A DNA stretch of 16,428 nucleotides. It comes from an uncultured Akkermansia sp. GTDB lineage: Bacteria > Verrucomicrobiota > Verrucomicrobiia > Verrucomicrobiales > Akkermansiaceae. The notes under the pieces were generated by a model, which was not told the DNA's origin, did not search any database, and worked only from the letters and a program-made list of their open reading frames with translations. The stretch is taken from assembly GCA_904502165.1 (NCBI GenBank), contig CAJGDB010000035.1, forward strand, positions 1-16,428, given 5' to 3'. Shown here piece by piece: positions 1 through 6,947 of the stretch. Position 1 is the first letter of the stretch, and each line of letters begins with the position of its first letter. The position numbers and the translations under genes are program-made.

Positions 1-216
1 ATTGCGCGTAGCGATGACACACCCCGCAGGTTGATGCGCCATAGCAATGGTGAATTCACTCACCCAGCGCGTGCTGAATGTGGCCCCTATCCATTCAGAA
101 ACCGCATTCATTTCGTAAGGGCGGCAGGAGCGGATATGCACACCCTGCTCTTCCAACCCTGCCCGCAGAGGCGCGCCCTTCGGCAAGGAGTATAATCTGA
201 CCAGCATGTCTACCAT
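1..216 (-). CDS. GNAT-like N-acetyltransferase, N-terminal part (runs off window)
   Basis: An open frame of 72 codons starts with ATG at 216 and continues without a stop to base 1, so only the N-terminus is seen. An AGGAAG ribosome binding site lies 7 nt before this ATG and favours it over the ATG at 207. The segment HIRSCRPYEMNAVSEWI, then a Trp-containing stretch with a small hydrophobic strand (QPAGCVIATRN), resembles the start of GNAT acetyltransferases: first beta strand, helix, then the strand leading to the acetyl-CoA core. The acetyl-CoA pyrophosphate loop would lie outside the window. A TATGAT -10-like box at 238-243 sits right after the terminator of the preceding unit, with no good -35 box, so expression could be from a weak promoter or readthrough. 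The family call is tentative because the diagnostic motif is missing. Confidence 0.55.
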   Translation of the reverse strand, partial: MVDMLVRLYSLPKGAPLRAGLEEQGVHIRSCRPYEMNAVSEWIGATFSTRWVSEFTIAMAHQPAGCVIATRN

Positions 217-241
217 ATACAGTCTTCCTTTTGCAGAATCA

Positions 242-276
242 TAAAAAAATCCGCGGGGCAAATACCCCGCGGATTT
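242..276 (-). terminator. Rho-independent terminator of the ExbB/ExbD/TPR unit
   Basis: A perfect 12-bp inverted repeat (247-258 with 265-276, core CCGCGGGG/CCCCGCGG, 6-nt loop) lies 15 nt past the stop codon at 292. On the minus strand it is followed by a T-rich tract. This is a textbook intrinsic terminator and ends the five-gene minus-strand unit. Confidence 0.9.
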
Positions 277-291
277 GCGTGATAATGAGAA

Positions 292-1284
292 TTACTCTCC
301 CTTCTTCACTCCCTTCAGGTGATTGAAGTGATAGGCATCCAGCTGGTTCACCAGCGGGTCAGGAGCACCGGTGCCGGAATCATAGATAGCCTTGTAGTAG
401 TGAGCCATTGCCACAGCATCGCGGAAATCTGCCGGAGCGGCAAACCATGACTTCTTATCCATGGGCTTAGGGGCCTTGGCGGCATAATCCTGCACACCGG
501 GCATATTCCAGAGCAGGTTCATGGCTCGCTTGACGGCATCTGCCGGCATCTGTTTCTGCGCGCCATGCATACTCATTGCTGCCTGGCAGTAGAAATCAAT
601 GGCAGCATTGGCAGACTTGGCCTTATCGTTAGCCACAGACATCGTGGCAGCAGCGGCGCGTCCCAGCGCGTAGCGGGTCCAGCCGTATGCTTCGCTGTCC
701 AGGCGAACACCAGCCGTCTTGGTCAGGGCTTCCACCGCCTGCTGAATGGGAGCAAAGGATGCCGGGGTGTCATCCACCATTGCCAGAATTCTGGCGGCAG
801 CAACCTGGCCCTTCTCTACAGCATTGAGAGCCTTCTCTCCGGGAATGGATGCAGACAGGGTCTTGAGAGCGGCGAGATCCAGCATGCGAGCCGCACACAC
901 CATCTCATACAGAGCGCCCAGGGTACCGGGAGAACCAGGCAGACCTGCGAAGGAAGCATATTTCTTCTTCACGGCTGCAAACCCCTTGCGAGCATCTGCC
1001 AGGTCACCGCCGTAGTAATCGCGCAGTGCCTTGGCCATATCGGCCGGGGTCTGAATCACGAACATGCTGCACGAAGCAGCGCGGGCCTGCATAAGCTGGT
1101 CCGTACCCTTCTGCATGTAGAAGAATGTACCCTCACCATCGCTGCGTTCCAGCGCAATCGGAGCAGGCTTGCTGCCCGGATCCGTCTGAACAATGGCCGT
1201 CAGCTTAGGTGCCTGCTGAGCCTCAGCATAAGGCACGCAAGAGAGAGCAGCCAGTGCAAAACCAATAATCTTGAGTGATTTCAT
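292..1284 (-). CDS. secreted helical (TPR-like) protein of unknown function
   Basis: 330 residues. The N-terminus is a classical Sec signal peptide: MKSLK, a hydrophobic core to about residue 18, then a likely cut after AEA (residue 22, before QQAPK). The mature part is mostly amphipathic helices rich in Ala, Lys and Leu. Segments such as DYYGGDLADARKGFAAVKKK, and the ALGRAA region further on, resemble degenerate tetratricopeptide or SEL1-type helical pairs. No catalytic motif is visible. It is the last gene of the ExbB-ExbD-ExbD-TPR unit, 24 nt downstream of the large TPR gene and followed by a strong terminator, so it is almost certainly co-transcribed. I infer a periplasmic accessory role beside the TPR protein. 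The ribosome binding site is weak, and translation may be coupled to the upstream gene. Function unknown. Confidence 0.85.
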   Translation of the reverse strand: MKSLKIIGFALAALSCVPYAEAQQAPKLTAIVQTDPGSKPAPIALERSDGEGTFFYMQKGTDQLMQARAASCSMFVIQTPADMAKALRDYYGGDLADARKGFAAVKKKYASFAGLPGSPGTLGALYEMVCAARMLDLAALKTLSASIPGEKALNAVEKGQVAAARILAMVDDTPASFAPIQQAVEALTKTAGVRLDSEAYGWTRYALGRAAAATMSVANDKAKSANAAIDFYCQAAMSMHGAQKQMPADAVKRAMNLLWNMPGVQDYAAKAPKPMDKKSWFAAPADFRDAVAMAHYYKAIYDSGTGAPDPLVNQLDAYHFNHLKGVKKGE

Positions 1285-1308
1285 ATGTTTCTATAGAGGG
1301 GTTGATGG

Positions 1309-4300
1309 TTACTTCTTCTTGCTGCTCTGAATATTGCGAGCAAATTCCTTGTTTGCCTTCTCTTCCTTCATCACGGCGGGGTCGGAACCATAATTCTGGA
1401 CTGCAGAGACCAGCTTGTTGAATTCGTCCTTATCCTCAGCCGTGCACTTGGTATCAAGAGCAAACTTACGAACCTGGTTCACATACTGCTGCCCCGTGTT
1501 CCAGGCCACCCATCGGTCAGAGTTCTGGAATCCCTTCTGCAGGCGGTCACCCTTCATCGGGTTGTTACGCTTCCAGAAGATGTTCATGATAGCCAGACAT
1601 GCCTTTGAAGCGCAACCCACCTGTCCCTTGTTCTTCATGAACAGGTTCATGTAGGAAAGCAAGGCATTCTTATCATCGTTGGCCATAGTGTAAGCCTCAC
1701 CCTGCATCAGGGACACCTCAAGGCGTTCACGCTGATTCTGGCGATTACGCAGGTACTTGTTGGTGCTTTCGATGGCAGCCGTGGCATTTCCGCTCTTCAG
1801 GTACAGTTTGCTGAGGCCTACGAGAGCAGGTCCAGCCAGCTTGGGCTCGGGATTGTTGGAAACCTTCTGGTAGAGAGCCTCAGCAGTCATTTTGACCTTC
1901 TCTTCCAGAGCGCTCTTACCCGTCTTGTCTCCCTTGGAGAGCGCAAGCGCATTGGCCATACCGAGCTCAGCCTCGTCGACCATGTCCTTCTTACGGGAAA
2001 TAACGGCACCATAGTAATCCGTAGCCTGAGTCAGCTCTTCCACACGGGAAGCAGGATTCGGGAACTTTGCGACATAGCGGACAAGGTAATCACCCACTTC
2101 CACGCAGATGTAGTTGGTAAGGTCATCAGCCTTGAAGCTGTTGGTCATGTTGCGGAACACTTCCTGAATCTGGCCTTCGAGCTTCTCGTATGCAGCCTTG
2201 TCTTCCTTGAGCCCGGCAAGTTCCTGATTCATGGAAGCAATCTGAGCCATACGGAAGATAGCGTTGGCATACTTGTCGTTCGGGTCGATTCCCGGGAAGC
2301 TGGTGAAATGGGCGGTCTTTTCCTCCAGAGTCAGCGTCTTGTTAAGATAATCTCTGGAGCCCTTCACATAAGCTTCCACATAGGAATTGATGGTCTTTTC
2401 CAGTTCCGGATCAGACTTCTCATTCTTGAACATGTAGGTAGCCTCACGAGCAATAGTGGCCTGAGCACGCTTGATGGCATTCTCATAATCCTCCTTGTTA
2501 TTCACCATGGAGAGATAGAGAGAAGCCATGGGGAGGCTGAAGGGATCCCCCTCGGCATCGCCATCCTTCCAGTAACGCTCAGCATAACCACGGCAACGCG
2601 CCTTGGCAGCCTCTTCGGTTTCATTGGCTTCCGGGTATTCTGCACCATAGGAAGCCAGCCAGAAGAGGGCGTTGGCAGCAGTGGAACGCCCGGACTTGGT
2701 ACCGAGCTTCACGCCGGCATCAGCAGCACGCTGCAGGCGCGGCATGGCCGTAGCCTTCACTGCATCATCCATATTATTCAACAGGATGCCGGCAGCCAGC
2801 AGTTCCGCTGTGGGATACAGATCGCTCGTCGGCCAGTTCTTGCAGATGTAGTCGCAGTACTTGACCGCCTCCTTCTTATCCTCATCGGCGCTCTTGTCGT
2901 CCTTGGCGGCGGCGGCGCGCTTCATGTGCTGGTCAATGGCGGCATAGTACATCTTGTCTGCCTGCGGAGCCTTCTTCAAATCCGTGGTCGTGTACTTGAG
3001 GGCGTATTCCTCAAAGGTCTTGATGGCCTCGGTATGCAGCTCCGGCTTCTTCTTGCTGGCAGCAAGGCGTGAATAGGAATCCGTCAGGAAGAGGTAGATA
3101 TCATTATCATACTTCGCAGCCTCCTCCGGCTTCAGGGTATCCTTACCTTCAACAGACTTCATTTCGCCACTGTCAAGCAGAGCACGGGCAGACTTCACAA
3201 CATTCTCGTATTCACCCATCTGGTACTGGGCTGCAACAATCATATAGCGGGCGGTCAGGTACAGCTTGTTGGTCTTGTCGTCCTGGTAGTAACCCAGCAC
3301 TTCCTCGGCACAGGGAACTACGTTCGGCCAATCGCGGTCTGTTACAGCACGAGACATCTTCTGGAAGACGAGAACCTTGGTCTGTTCACCCATATCCTGA
3401 CCTTCCAGCATCTTCTCATACTTGAGCGCCAGCTCATCATCTCCAGTCATACGGCAGAGGGAGCCGAGCTGCATGGTGATGTTGTTACGCATCGGGAACG
3501 GCTGGGCAGACTCATCGCGCGGGGGAAGCGCCAGCTTCGGGTAACGATTGAACAGCACCTGGAAACCACCCTTGGCCAGGCGGTTGGAGCCCAGGTCCTT
3601 GGCAATGGTGGCAGTGGACATGATGGAGAAGCCATCAAACTGTGCACCCTTCTCCTCAAGAGCCTTGACATTGGCAAACCACTTTCTGGCATAGGCGGCA
3701 GACATCTGCACACCCGTGTGCGTATCAGTGAAAGCACCCTTGTACTTGCCCATAGCCTTCGCCTGCCCCTGCAATGCATACATGGCAGACGGGCCATCAG
3801 CCACCAGGCCATACAGGGTATTGGCCGTACGGGCAGCCTCAAGCGCCTGCTGGTCGTTACCGGCACGCAGAGCTTCGTTCATCACCTTGTAAGCTCGCTG
3901 CGCCAGATTGTAGAACTTGTTCACGTTACGCGCAGCACGGGCCGCGTCCAGGTTGTAGCTGGCCGGGCTTGCCTCCACCAGCTTGTATACCCAACCGACG
4001 TTCTCCGGGTTGGAGATAGCCACATTCACGATGGTATTCAGGCCATCCATGGCCATTTCATCAGGCACACGGCCCTTCACCTTGCGGCTCATTTCAAGGT
4101 ATTCAGCAGCCTTCTTGAAATCAGGCTTCTCCTTCAGAATGTAGGCCTGCACCAGCACGAAGCAGATCTGGCCATCCATCTTCTGGTCCTTTTCCGTCTT
4201 GGTCACCTTGCCACTCTGCACCAGCTTCAGGTATTCCTCGAAATACTTGATAGCCTCCTCAAACTTGCTCTTATCACCATTGTCCTTGCCTTCCTCACCT

Positions 4301-4737
4301 ACAGCCTGCTTGTAGCGGCAGTTGGCCATCTGGAACAGAGCATAGGTGAAATAGGGCTCGTAGGCATCCTTCGCACCAGCACCAGTGGAGCTGGCCTTGG
4401 CCTTGGCAAGTTCAGCGGGGTCGCGCCAGCGCTGCTCGTCCTTGAACGCCTTGAAAGCATTGAAGGCTTCCTCATACTTTCCGGCGCGGAAATAAACAAC
4501 GCCCTTTTCCCAGGCGTAGTAGGGAAGCACATAGGCAAACTGACGAGCCGTAGCACCCTTGCCGCCGAATCGCTTGAGCACGGCGTCGCAAAGGCTTACG
4601 GCCTCGTCTGTCTTCCCTTGCTTGGTAAGTGCCTTTACCTTGGTCAGAGAAGACAGCGGATCCTGCGCCTGACACACCATCGGCATAGACAACGCCAGGC
4701 CTGCCATTACAGATAAAGCTGTGGTATAAGTATTCAT
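1309..4737 (-). CDS. very large secreted TPR-like repeat protein
   Basis: About 1142 residues, starting at ATG 4737. The frame is open to a TTG at 4779, but from ATG 4737 the protein begins with a clean signal peptide (MNTYTTALSVMAGLALSM, cut near CQA/QDP at residue 24), and the TTG abuts an intercistronic hairpin, so I chose 4737. A weak GGAA lies 7 nt before it. The mature protein is a long series of helical hairpins with TPR character: about residues 31-58 (KQGKTDEAVSLCDAVLKRF), 76-100 (YFRAGKYEEAFNAFKAF), a region near 127-175 with KFEEAIKYFEEYLKL, and more toward the C-terminus (LYLKSGNATAAIESTNKYL). It is Lys-rich with a KKK end. TPR arrays bind proteins or peptides. As a periplasmic protein encoded directly after ExbB/ExbD subunits, it is a candidate partner of that motor, loosely recalling CpoB beside Tol-Pal. 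Its exact role is unknown. Confidence 0.87.
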   Translation of the reverse strand: MNTYTTALSVMAGLALSMPMVCQAQDPLSSLTKVKALTKQGKTDEAVSLCDAVLKRFGGKGATARQFAYVLPYYAWEKGVVYFRAGKYEEAFNAFKAFKDEQRWRDPAELAKAKASSTGAGAKDAYEPYFTYALFQMANCRYKQAVGEEGKDNGDKSKFEEAIKYFEEYLKLVQSGKVTKTEKDQKMDGQICFVLVQAYILKEKPDFKKAAEYLEMSRKVKGRVPDEMAMDGLNTIVNVAISNPENVGWVYKLVEASPASYNLDAARAARNVNKFYNLAQRAYKVMNEALRAGNDQQALEAARTANTLYGLVADGPSAMYALQGQAKAMGKYKGAFTDTHTGVQMSAAYARKWFANVKALEEKGAQFDGFSIMSTATIAKDLGSNRLAKGGFQVLFNRYPKLALPPRDESAQPFPMRNNITMQLGSLCRMTGDDELALKYEKMLEGQDMGEQTKVLVFQKMSRAVTDRDWPNVVPCAEEVLGYYQDDKTNKLYLTARYMIVAAQYQMGEYENVVKSARALLDSGEMKSVEGKDTLKPEEAAKYDNDIYLFLTDSYSRLAASKKKPELHTEAIKTFEEYALKYTTTDLKKAPQADKMYYAAIDQHMKRAAAAKDDKSADEDKKEAVKYCDYICKNWPTSDLYPTAELLAAGILLNNMDDAVKATAMPRLQRAADAGVKLGTKSGRSTAANALFWLASYGAEYPEANETEEAAKARCRGYAERYWKDGDAEGDPFSLPMASLYLSMVNNKEDYENAIKRAQATIAREATYMFKNEKSDPELEKTINSYVEAYVKGSRDYLNKTLTLEEKTAHFTSFPGIDPNDKYANAIFRMAQIASMNQELAGLKEDKAAYEKLEGQIQEVFRNMTNSFKADDLTNYICVEVGDYLVRYVAKFPNPASRVEELTQATDYYGAVISRKKDMVDEAELGMANALALSKGDKTGKSALEEKVKMTAEALYQKVSNNPEPKLAGPALVGLSKLYLKSGNATAAIESTNKYLRNRQNQRERLEVSLMQGEAYTMANDDKNALLSYMNLFMKNKGQVGCASKACLAIMNIFWKRNNPMKGDRLQKGFQNSDRWVAWNTGQQYVNQVRKFALDTKCTAEDKDEFNKLVSAVQNYGSDPAVMKEEKANKEFARNIQSSKKK

Positions 4738-4760
4738 AAATATTCCGTGTAAGTTAAAAT

Positions 4761-4787
4761 GGGTCGGGGTCGGGGACAAAGAAGGGG
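4761..4787 (+). other. G-quadruplex-forming motif on the template strand
   Basis: Four G-runs (GGG 4761-4763, GGGG 4766-4769, GGGG 4772-4775, GGGG 4784-4787) are separated by loops of 2, 2 and 8 nt, which fits the usual G4 pattern. The G-rich strand is the template for the minus-strand operon, so the mRNA is C-rich here. The motif sits 24 bp upstream of the TPR gene's ATG and overlaps the left arm of a hairpin. Its function is not known. Confidence 0.5.
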
Positions 4788-4824
4788 AGCACGCGGATTG
4801 GTATTTCCGACACGCTCCCCTTCT
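4780..4824 (-). other. intercistronic hairpin between the second exbD-like gene and the TPR gene
   Basis: An 11-bp perfect inverted repeat (4780-4790 with 4814-4824, AGAAGGGGAGC and its complement) encloses a 23-nt loop. It lies 17 nt after the stop of the ExbD gene. The minus-strand sequence after the stem is only CTTTGTCC, without a long T-run, so it may be a leaky terminator or attenuator, or an mRNA processing/stability element that sets the ratio of motor subunits to TPR protein. Confidence 0.6.
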
Positions 4825-4841
4825 GAGCCCGGGTTAGAGGG

Positions 4842-5333
4842 TTACTCCTGCGCGGCCGTATTCAGGCCCACAGTAGAAATGCCAGCTTCGGAGAGAGCGG
4901 CCATGATGTCAACGATGCGCTGGTGTGGAGCAGCAGGAGCACCATCAACCATAACGATGGGGGTTGTATCTGCCGCCTTGGCCGCTTCGGCCAGATTCTT
5001 CAGGGCATCTACCAGCTCCGTCATTTCACGCTGCTCGCGATACTCAGGCGTGCGGGGATCCAGCGAGGCATCCATGGCGCCGGCCATCGGCATGTCTCCG
5101 TTCCAGTATACAGAACCATCAGACTCCACCTTGATGCGGCCGGGTTCCAATGGGGGCGGAGCACCACTGCCTGTAGAGTTACCGGGGAGGGAAACGCTCA
5201 GGCGCTTTTCACTCACCAGAGAGGTTGCCACAATGAAGTAAATCAGGAGAAGGAAGCAGGCGTCCATCATCGAGGACATGTTCATCTCAGGCTCTGCCTC
5301 AGGCTCTCCCTCGCGTTGTTTGCGTCTTGCCAT
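4842..5333 (-). CDS. ExbD/TolR-family biopolymer transport protein (second copy)
   Basis: 163 residues from ATG 5333, with AAAGGA 9 nt upstream; a TTG two codons earlier is less likely. It is a single-pass inner-membrane subunit of a proton-driven ExbB/ExbD or TolQ/TolR motor. The short cytosolic N-terminus is basic then acidic (MARRKQREGEPEAEPE). The transmembrane helix, about residues 24-40, starts with MNMSSMMDACFLLLIYFIV, and Asp24 matches the conserved proton-coupling Asp of ExbD (Asp25 in E. coli). The periplasmic part ends in a typical ExbD fold segment (QRIVDIMAALSEAGISTVGL). A Gly/Pro-rich linker (residues 50-65) follows the membrane segment. It lies 27 nt downstream of another exbD-like gene with the same membrane motif, so the two likely form a heteromeric ExbD pair. 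The usual Pro three residues before the Asp is replaced by Ser. Confidence 0.92.
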   Translation of the reverse strand: MARRKQREGEPEAEPEMNMSSMMDACFLLLIYFIVATSLVSEKRLSVSLPGNSTGSGAPPPLEPGRIKVESDGSVYWNGDMPMAGAMDASLDPRTPEYREQREMTELVDALKNLAEAAKAADTTPIVMVDGAPAAPHQRIVDIMAALSEAGISTVGLNTAAQE

Positions 5334-5360
5334 ATGCAAATATCCTTTCGTGTCTATTAT

Positions 5361-5876
5361 TTATTTGGCGGGCAGAGTGCCGAACACTACGTTGGACAGG
5401 CCGGCAGCCGCAGCACAACGAATCACCGTGGCAGAGCGCTCCCAGAGAGCGTCCTTGTCACCACGAAGGTACAGGCGAATCATGCTGGGGTCCATATTCT
5501 TGGCCTTCCACATCTCCACCTGGCGGGTGATGAAGTCTGTCAGGTCCTGGGTCTGCTCAGGGCCGTAACCAATGGTCTTGGCACCATCAGACACACTCCA
5601 GGCCGTACCAGCGGCGTAATGCTCACTAAACTTCTTGGAAGTTCTGGCGTCCATCTTCTCCACATCGGGGAAAACATTGACCACAACACAACCATTGGCA
5701 TCCTTCATTTCGGAGCAGGTAATCGCATTGGGCATCTTGACGCAGGGGTCCTTGGCCACCGTAATCTGCGAGGCGTTCACCACGAAGAAAATAATCAGCA
5801 GGAAGCATGCATCCATCATGGAGGACATATTCAGTTCGCACTTGACATCCTCTTGTGCTTGTCTCTTCTTTGCCAT
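5361..5876 (-). CDS. ExbD/TolR-family biopolymer transport protein (first copy, Cys-rich)
   Basis: 171 residues from ATG 5876. The frame extends to ATG 5903 and GTG 5924, but those starts fall at or in a hairpin, and MAKKRQAQEDVKCELN aligns with the N-terminus of the neighbouring ExbD, so 5876 is preferred although no clear ribosome binding site is visible. The transmembrane helix begins NMSSMMDACFLLIIFFVV; Asp22 matches the proton-carrying Asp of ExbD. The periplasmic domain is longer than average and has several cysteines (in DPC, ITC, NGC and VIRC) that could form disulfides, which is unusual for ExbD. The C-terminal segment (IRLYLRGDKDALWERSATVI) fits the ExbD periplasmic fold. It lies between the ExbB gene and the second ExbD gene, and the three should form one inner-membrane motor. 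Confidence 0.9.
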   Translation of the reverse strand: MAKKRQAQEDVKCELNMSSMMDACFLLIIFFVVNASQITVAKDPCVKMPNAITCSEMKDANGCVVVNVFPDVEKMDARTSKKFSEHYAAGTAWSVSDGAKTIGYGPEQTQDLTDFITRQVEMWKAKNMDPSMIRLYLRGDKDALWERSATVIRCAAAAGLSNVVFGTLPAK

Positions 5877-5903
5877 ATTTTTTGACGGGGTTATCTTGAT
5901 CAT

Positions 5904-5942
5904 GCCGGTTCTGAGCCATTTCACTCATGCATCAGAACCGGC
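5904..5942 (-). other. intercistronic hairpin between the exbB-like and first exbD-like genes
   Basis: An 11-bp perfect inverted repeat (GCCGGTTCTGA 5904-5914 with TCAGAACCGGC 5932-5942) has a 17-nt loop and starts 17 nt after the ExbB stop codon. No T-run follows on the minus strand, so it is unlikely to be a full terminator. It could protect the 3' end of the exbB message and so raise ExbB relative to ExbD, since these motors need more ExbB than ExbD. Confidence 0.6.
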
Positions 5943-5959
5943 CCGGATTGAGAAGGGAA

Positions 5960-6814
5960 TCAGGCTTCCTCCTCGTATTCCTCTTCCTCGTACTCTTCTT
6001 CGTCTGCGCCTTCTTCCTCATCATCACCGCCGAAACCTTCAGGGATGCGGGCAAGCATGGCTTCGCCATTCAGGGTGTTGATGGCTGCATTCATCATATC
6101 CTCAACAGCGTTCACGCAATCCGCCTCGCGGGACTGGGCAATCTTCTTCTGGAAGTAGAACACCGGAAGAGCGATAAGGGAGATAATCAGACCCCAGAAA
6201 GTGGTAAGAAGGGCCACGGAGATAGAACCTGCAAGGGTGGTCGGGTCAGCCTGACCGGTTTCAGCCAGCACACCGAAGGCTTCCACCATACCCTGAATCG
6301 TACCGAACAGACCGATGGTCGGAGCGGTGGAACCTGCAAGAGCCAGCAGGTCAACAAAGCGCATCAGGTTCGGGCGCTCGTTGGCGGTGAAGTCGGTCAC
6401 GGCGTCAGAAACAGCATCCTTGCCCAGGTCTTCGGGGCGGTTAGCATCCACATTCGGCAGAGCATAAGCCACCAGACGGCCCAGGTATGTGGGGCTTTCG
6501 GTTGCGAGCTTGATGGCAGACTGCACGCGGCATTCGCTCATCAAAGCAACAAGCTCATCGCGCAGGGCTGCGGGGGCAAAGTACTTCTTGTTGAGCTGCA
6601 TGGCTACATACACCACGAGCATCAGCGTGAGGAAGAAGAGAATCACAAGGGGAATCATGGTCCAGCCACCATCTACCACCCACTTATCAATCATGGACTT
6701 CTTGGTAGCAGCTTCACCTTCTTCCTGTGCAAATACAAGAGCGGGGAGAGTAATCATGGCAACTGTCAGCAGGGACAGAGCACGTACACCGAAACGAGTA
6801 ATCATAGATTTCAT
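5960..6814 (-). CDS. MotA/TolQ/ExbB-family proton channel protein with acidic tail
   Basis: 284 residues. The channel subunit of a proton-motive-force-driven inner-membrane motor, partner of the two ExbD proteins encoded next. An N-terminal signal-like segment (residues 1-29, ending ALVFA before QEEG) precedes three membrane helices at about 52-72, 153-180 and 196-219, with a large cytoplasmic loop between the first two. The family hallmarks are clear: APTIGLFGTIQGMVEAF at 164-180 and ISVALLTTFWGLIISLIALP at 198-217. The last 23 residues are almost all Glu/Asp/Tyr (EEEYEEEEYEEEA), an unusual cytosolic extension. It is the first gene of the minus-strand unit, downstream of a terminator and a probable promoter. 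ATG 6814 is taken; ATG 6805 is possible. AGGAG is about 20 nt upstream, too far for a normal binding site. Confidence 0.93.
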   Translation of the reverse strand: MKSMITRFGVRALSLLTVAMITLPALVFAQEEGEAATKKSMIDKWVVDGGWTMIPLVILFFLTLMLVVYVAMQLNKKYFAPAALRDELVALMSECRVQSAIKLATESPTYLGRLVAYALPNVDANRPEDLGKDAVSDAVTDFTANERPNLMRFVDLLALAGSTAPTIGLFGTIQGMVEAFGVLAETGQADPTTLAGSISVALLTTFWGLIISLIALPVFYFQKKIAQSREADCVNAVEDMMNAAINTLNGEAMLARIPEGFGGDDEEEGADEEEYEEEEYEEEA

Positions 6815-6842
6815 AGCTTGGTAATGCAGAATTGACTCCTTT

Positions 6843-6870
6843 ATTTAATCACATTCTTCCGGCTTGGCAA
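6843..6870 (-). promoter_or_regulatory. probable promoter of the ExbB/ExbD/TPR unit
   Basis: On the minus strand TTGCCA (6865-6870) and TTAAAT (6843-6848) are 16 nt apart and resemble sigma70 -35 and -10 boxes. A 10-bp palindrome AATTGCAATT (6876-6885) lies just upstream of the -35 box and could be an operator. The position, after the terminator of the upstream gene and about 21 nt of leader before the ATG, makes sense. Confidence 0.4.
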
Positions 6871-6902
6871 GAACGAATTGCAATTTCCATCATTTTTCAT
6901 GC

Positions 6903-6947
6903 AAAAAAACAGGCATCTTTTACATATTCCTCAGGGTTTCATGCCTG
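6903..6947 (-). terminator. Rho-independent terminator overlapping the end of the alkaline phosphatase gene
   Basis: CAGGCAT and ATGCCTG (6910-6916 with 6941-6947) pair across a 24-nt loop and are followed on the minus strand by seven Ts (6903-6909). The upstream arm lies inside the last codons of the phosphatase gene, and the stop codon (6931-6933) is in the loop. The long loop makes it weaker than the other terminators here. Confidence 0.65.

Noticed and set aside
4738..4779. Longer N-terminus for the TPR protein (TTG 4779)
   Set aside because: It would put extra residues ahead of a clean signal peptide and starts at the base of an intercistronic hairpin; ATG 4737 is better.
5877..5924. 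Longer N-terminus for the first ExbD (GTG 5924 or ATG 5903)
   Set aside because: These starts lie in or beside the hairpin, and the shorter form matches the N-terminus of the neighbouring ExbD (MAKKR versus MARRK).
565..6835. Long plus-strand open frames (for example 2308-3072, 3718-4716, 4923-5885, 5927-6835) opposite the minus-strand operon
   Set aside because: They lie antisense to clearly coding, domain-bearing genes, have no domains or signal peptides of their own, and have low-complexity His/Leu/Arg-rich translations typical of shadow frames.
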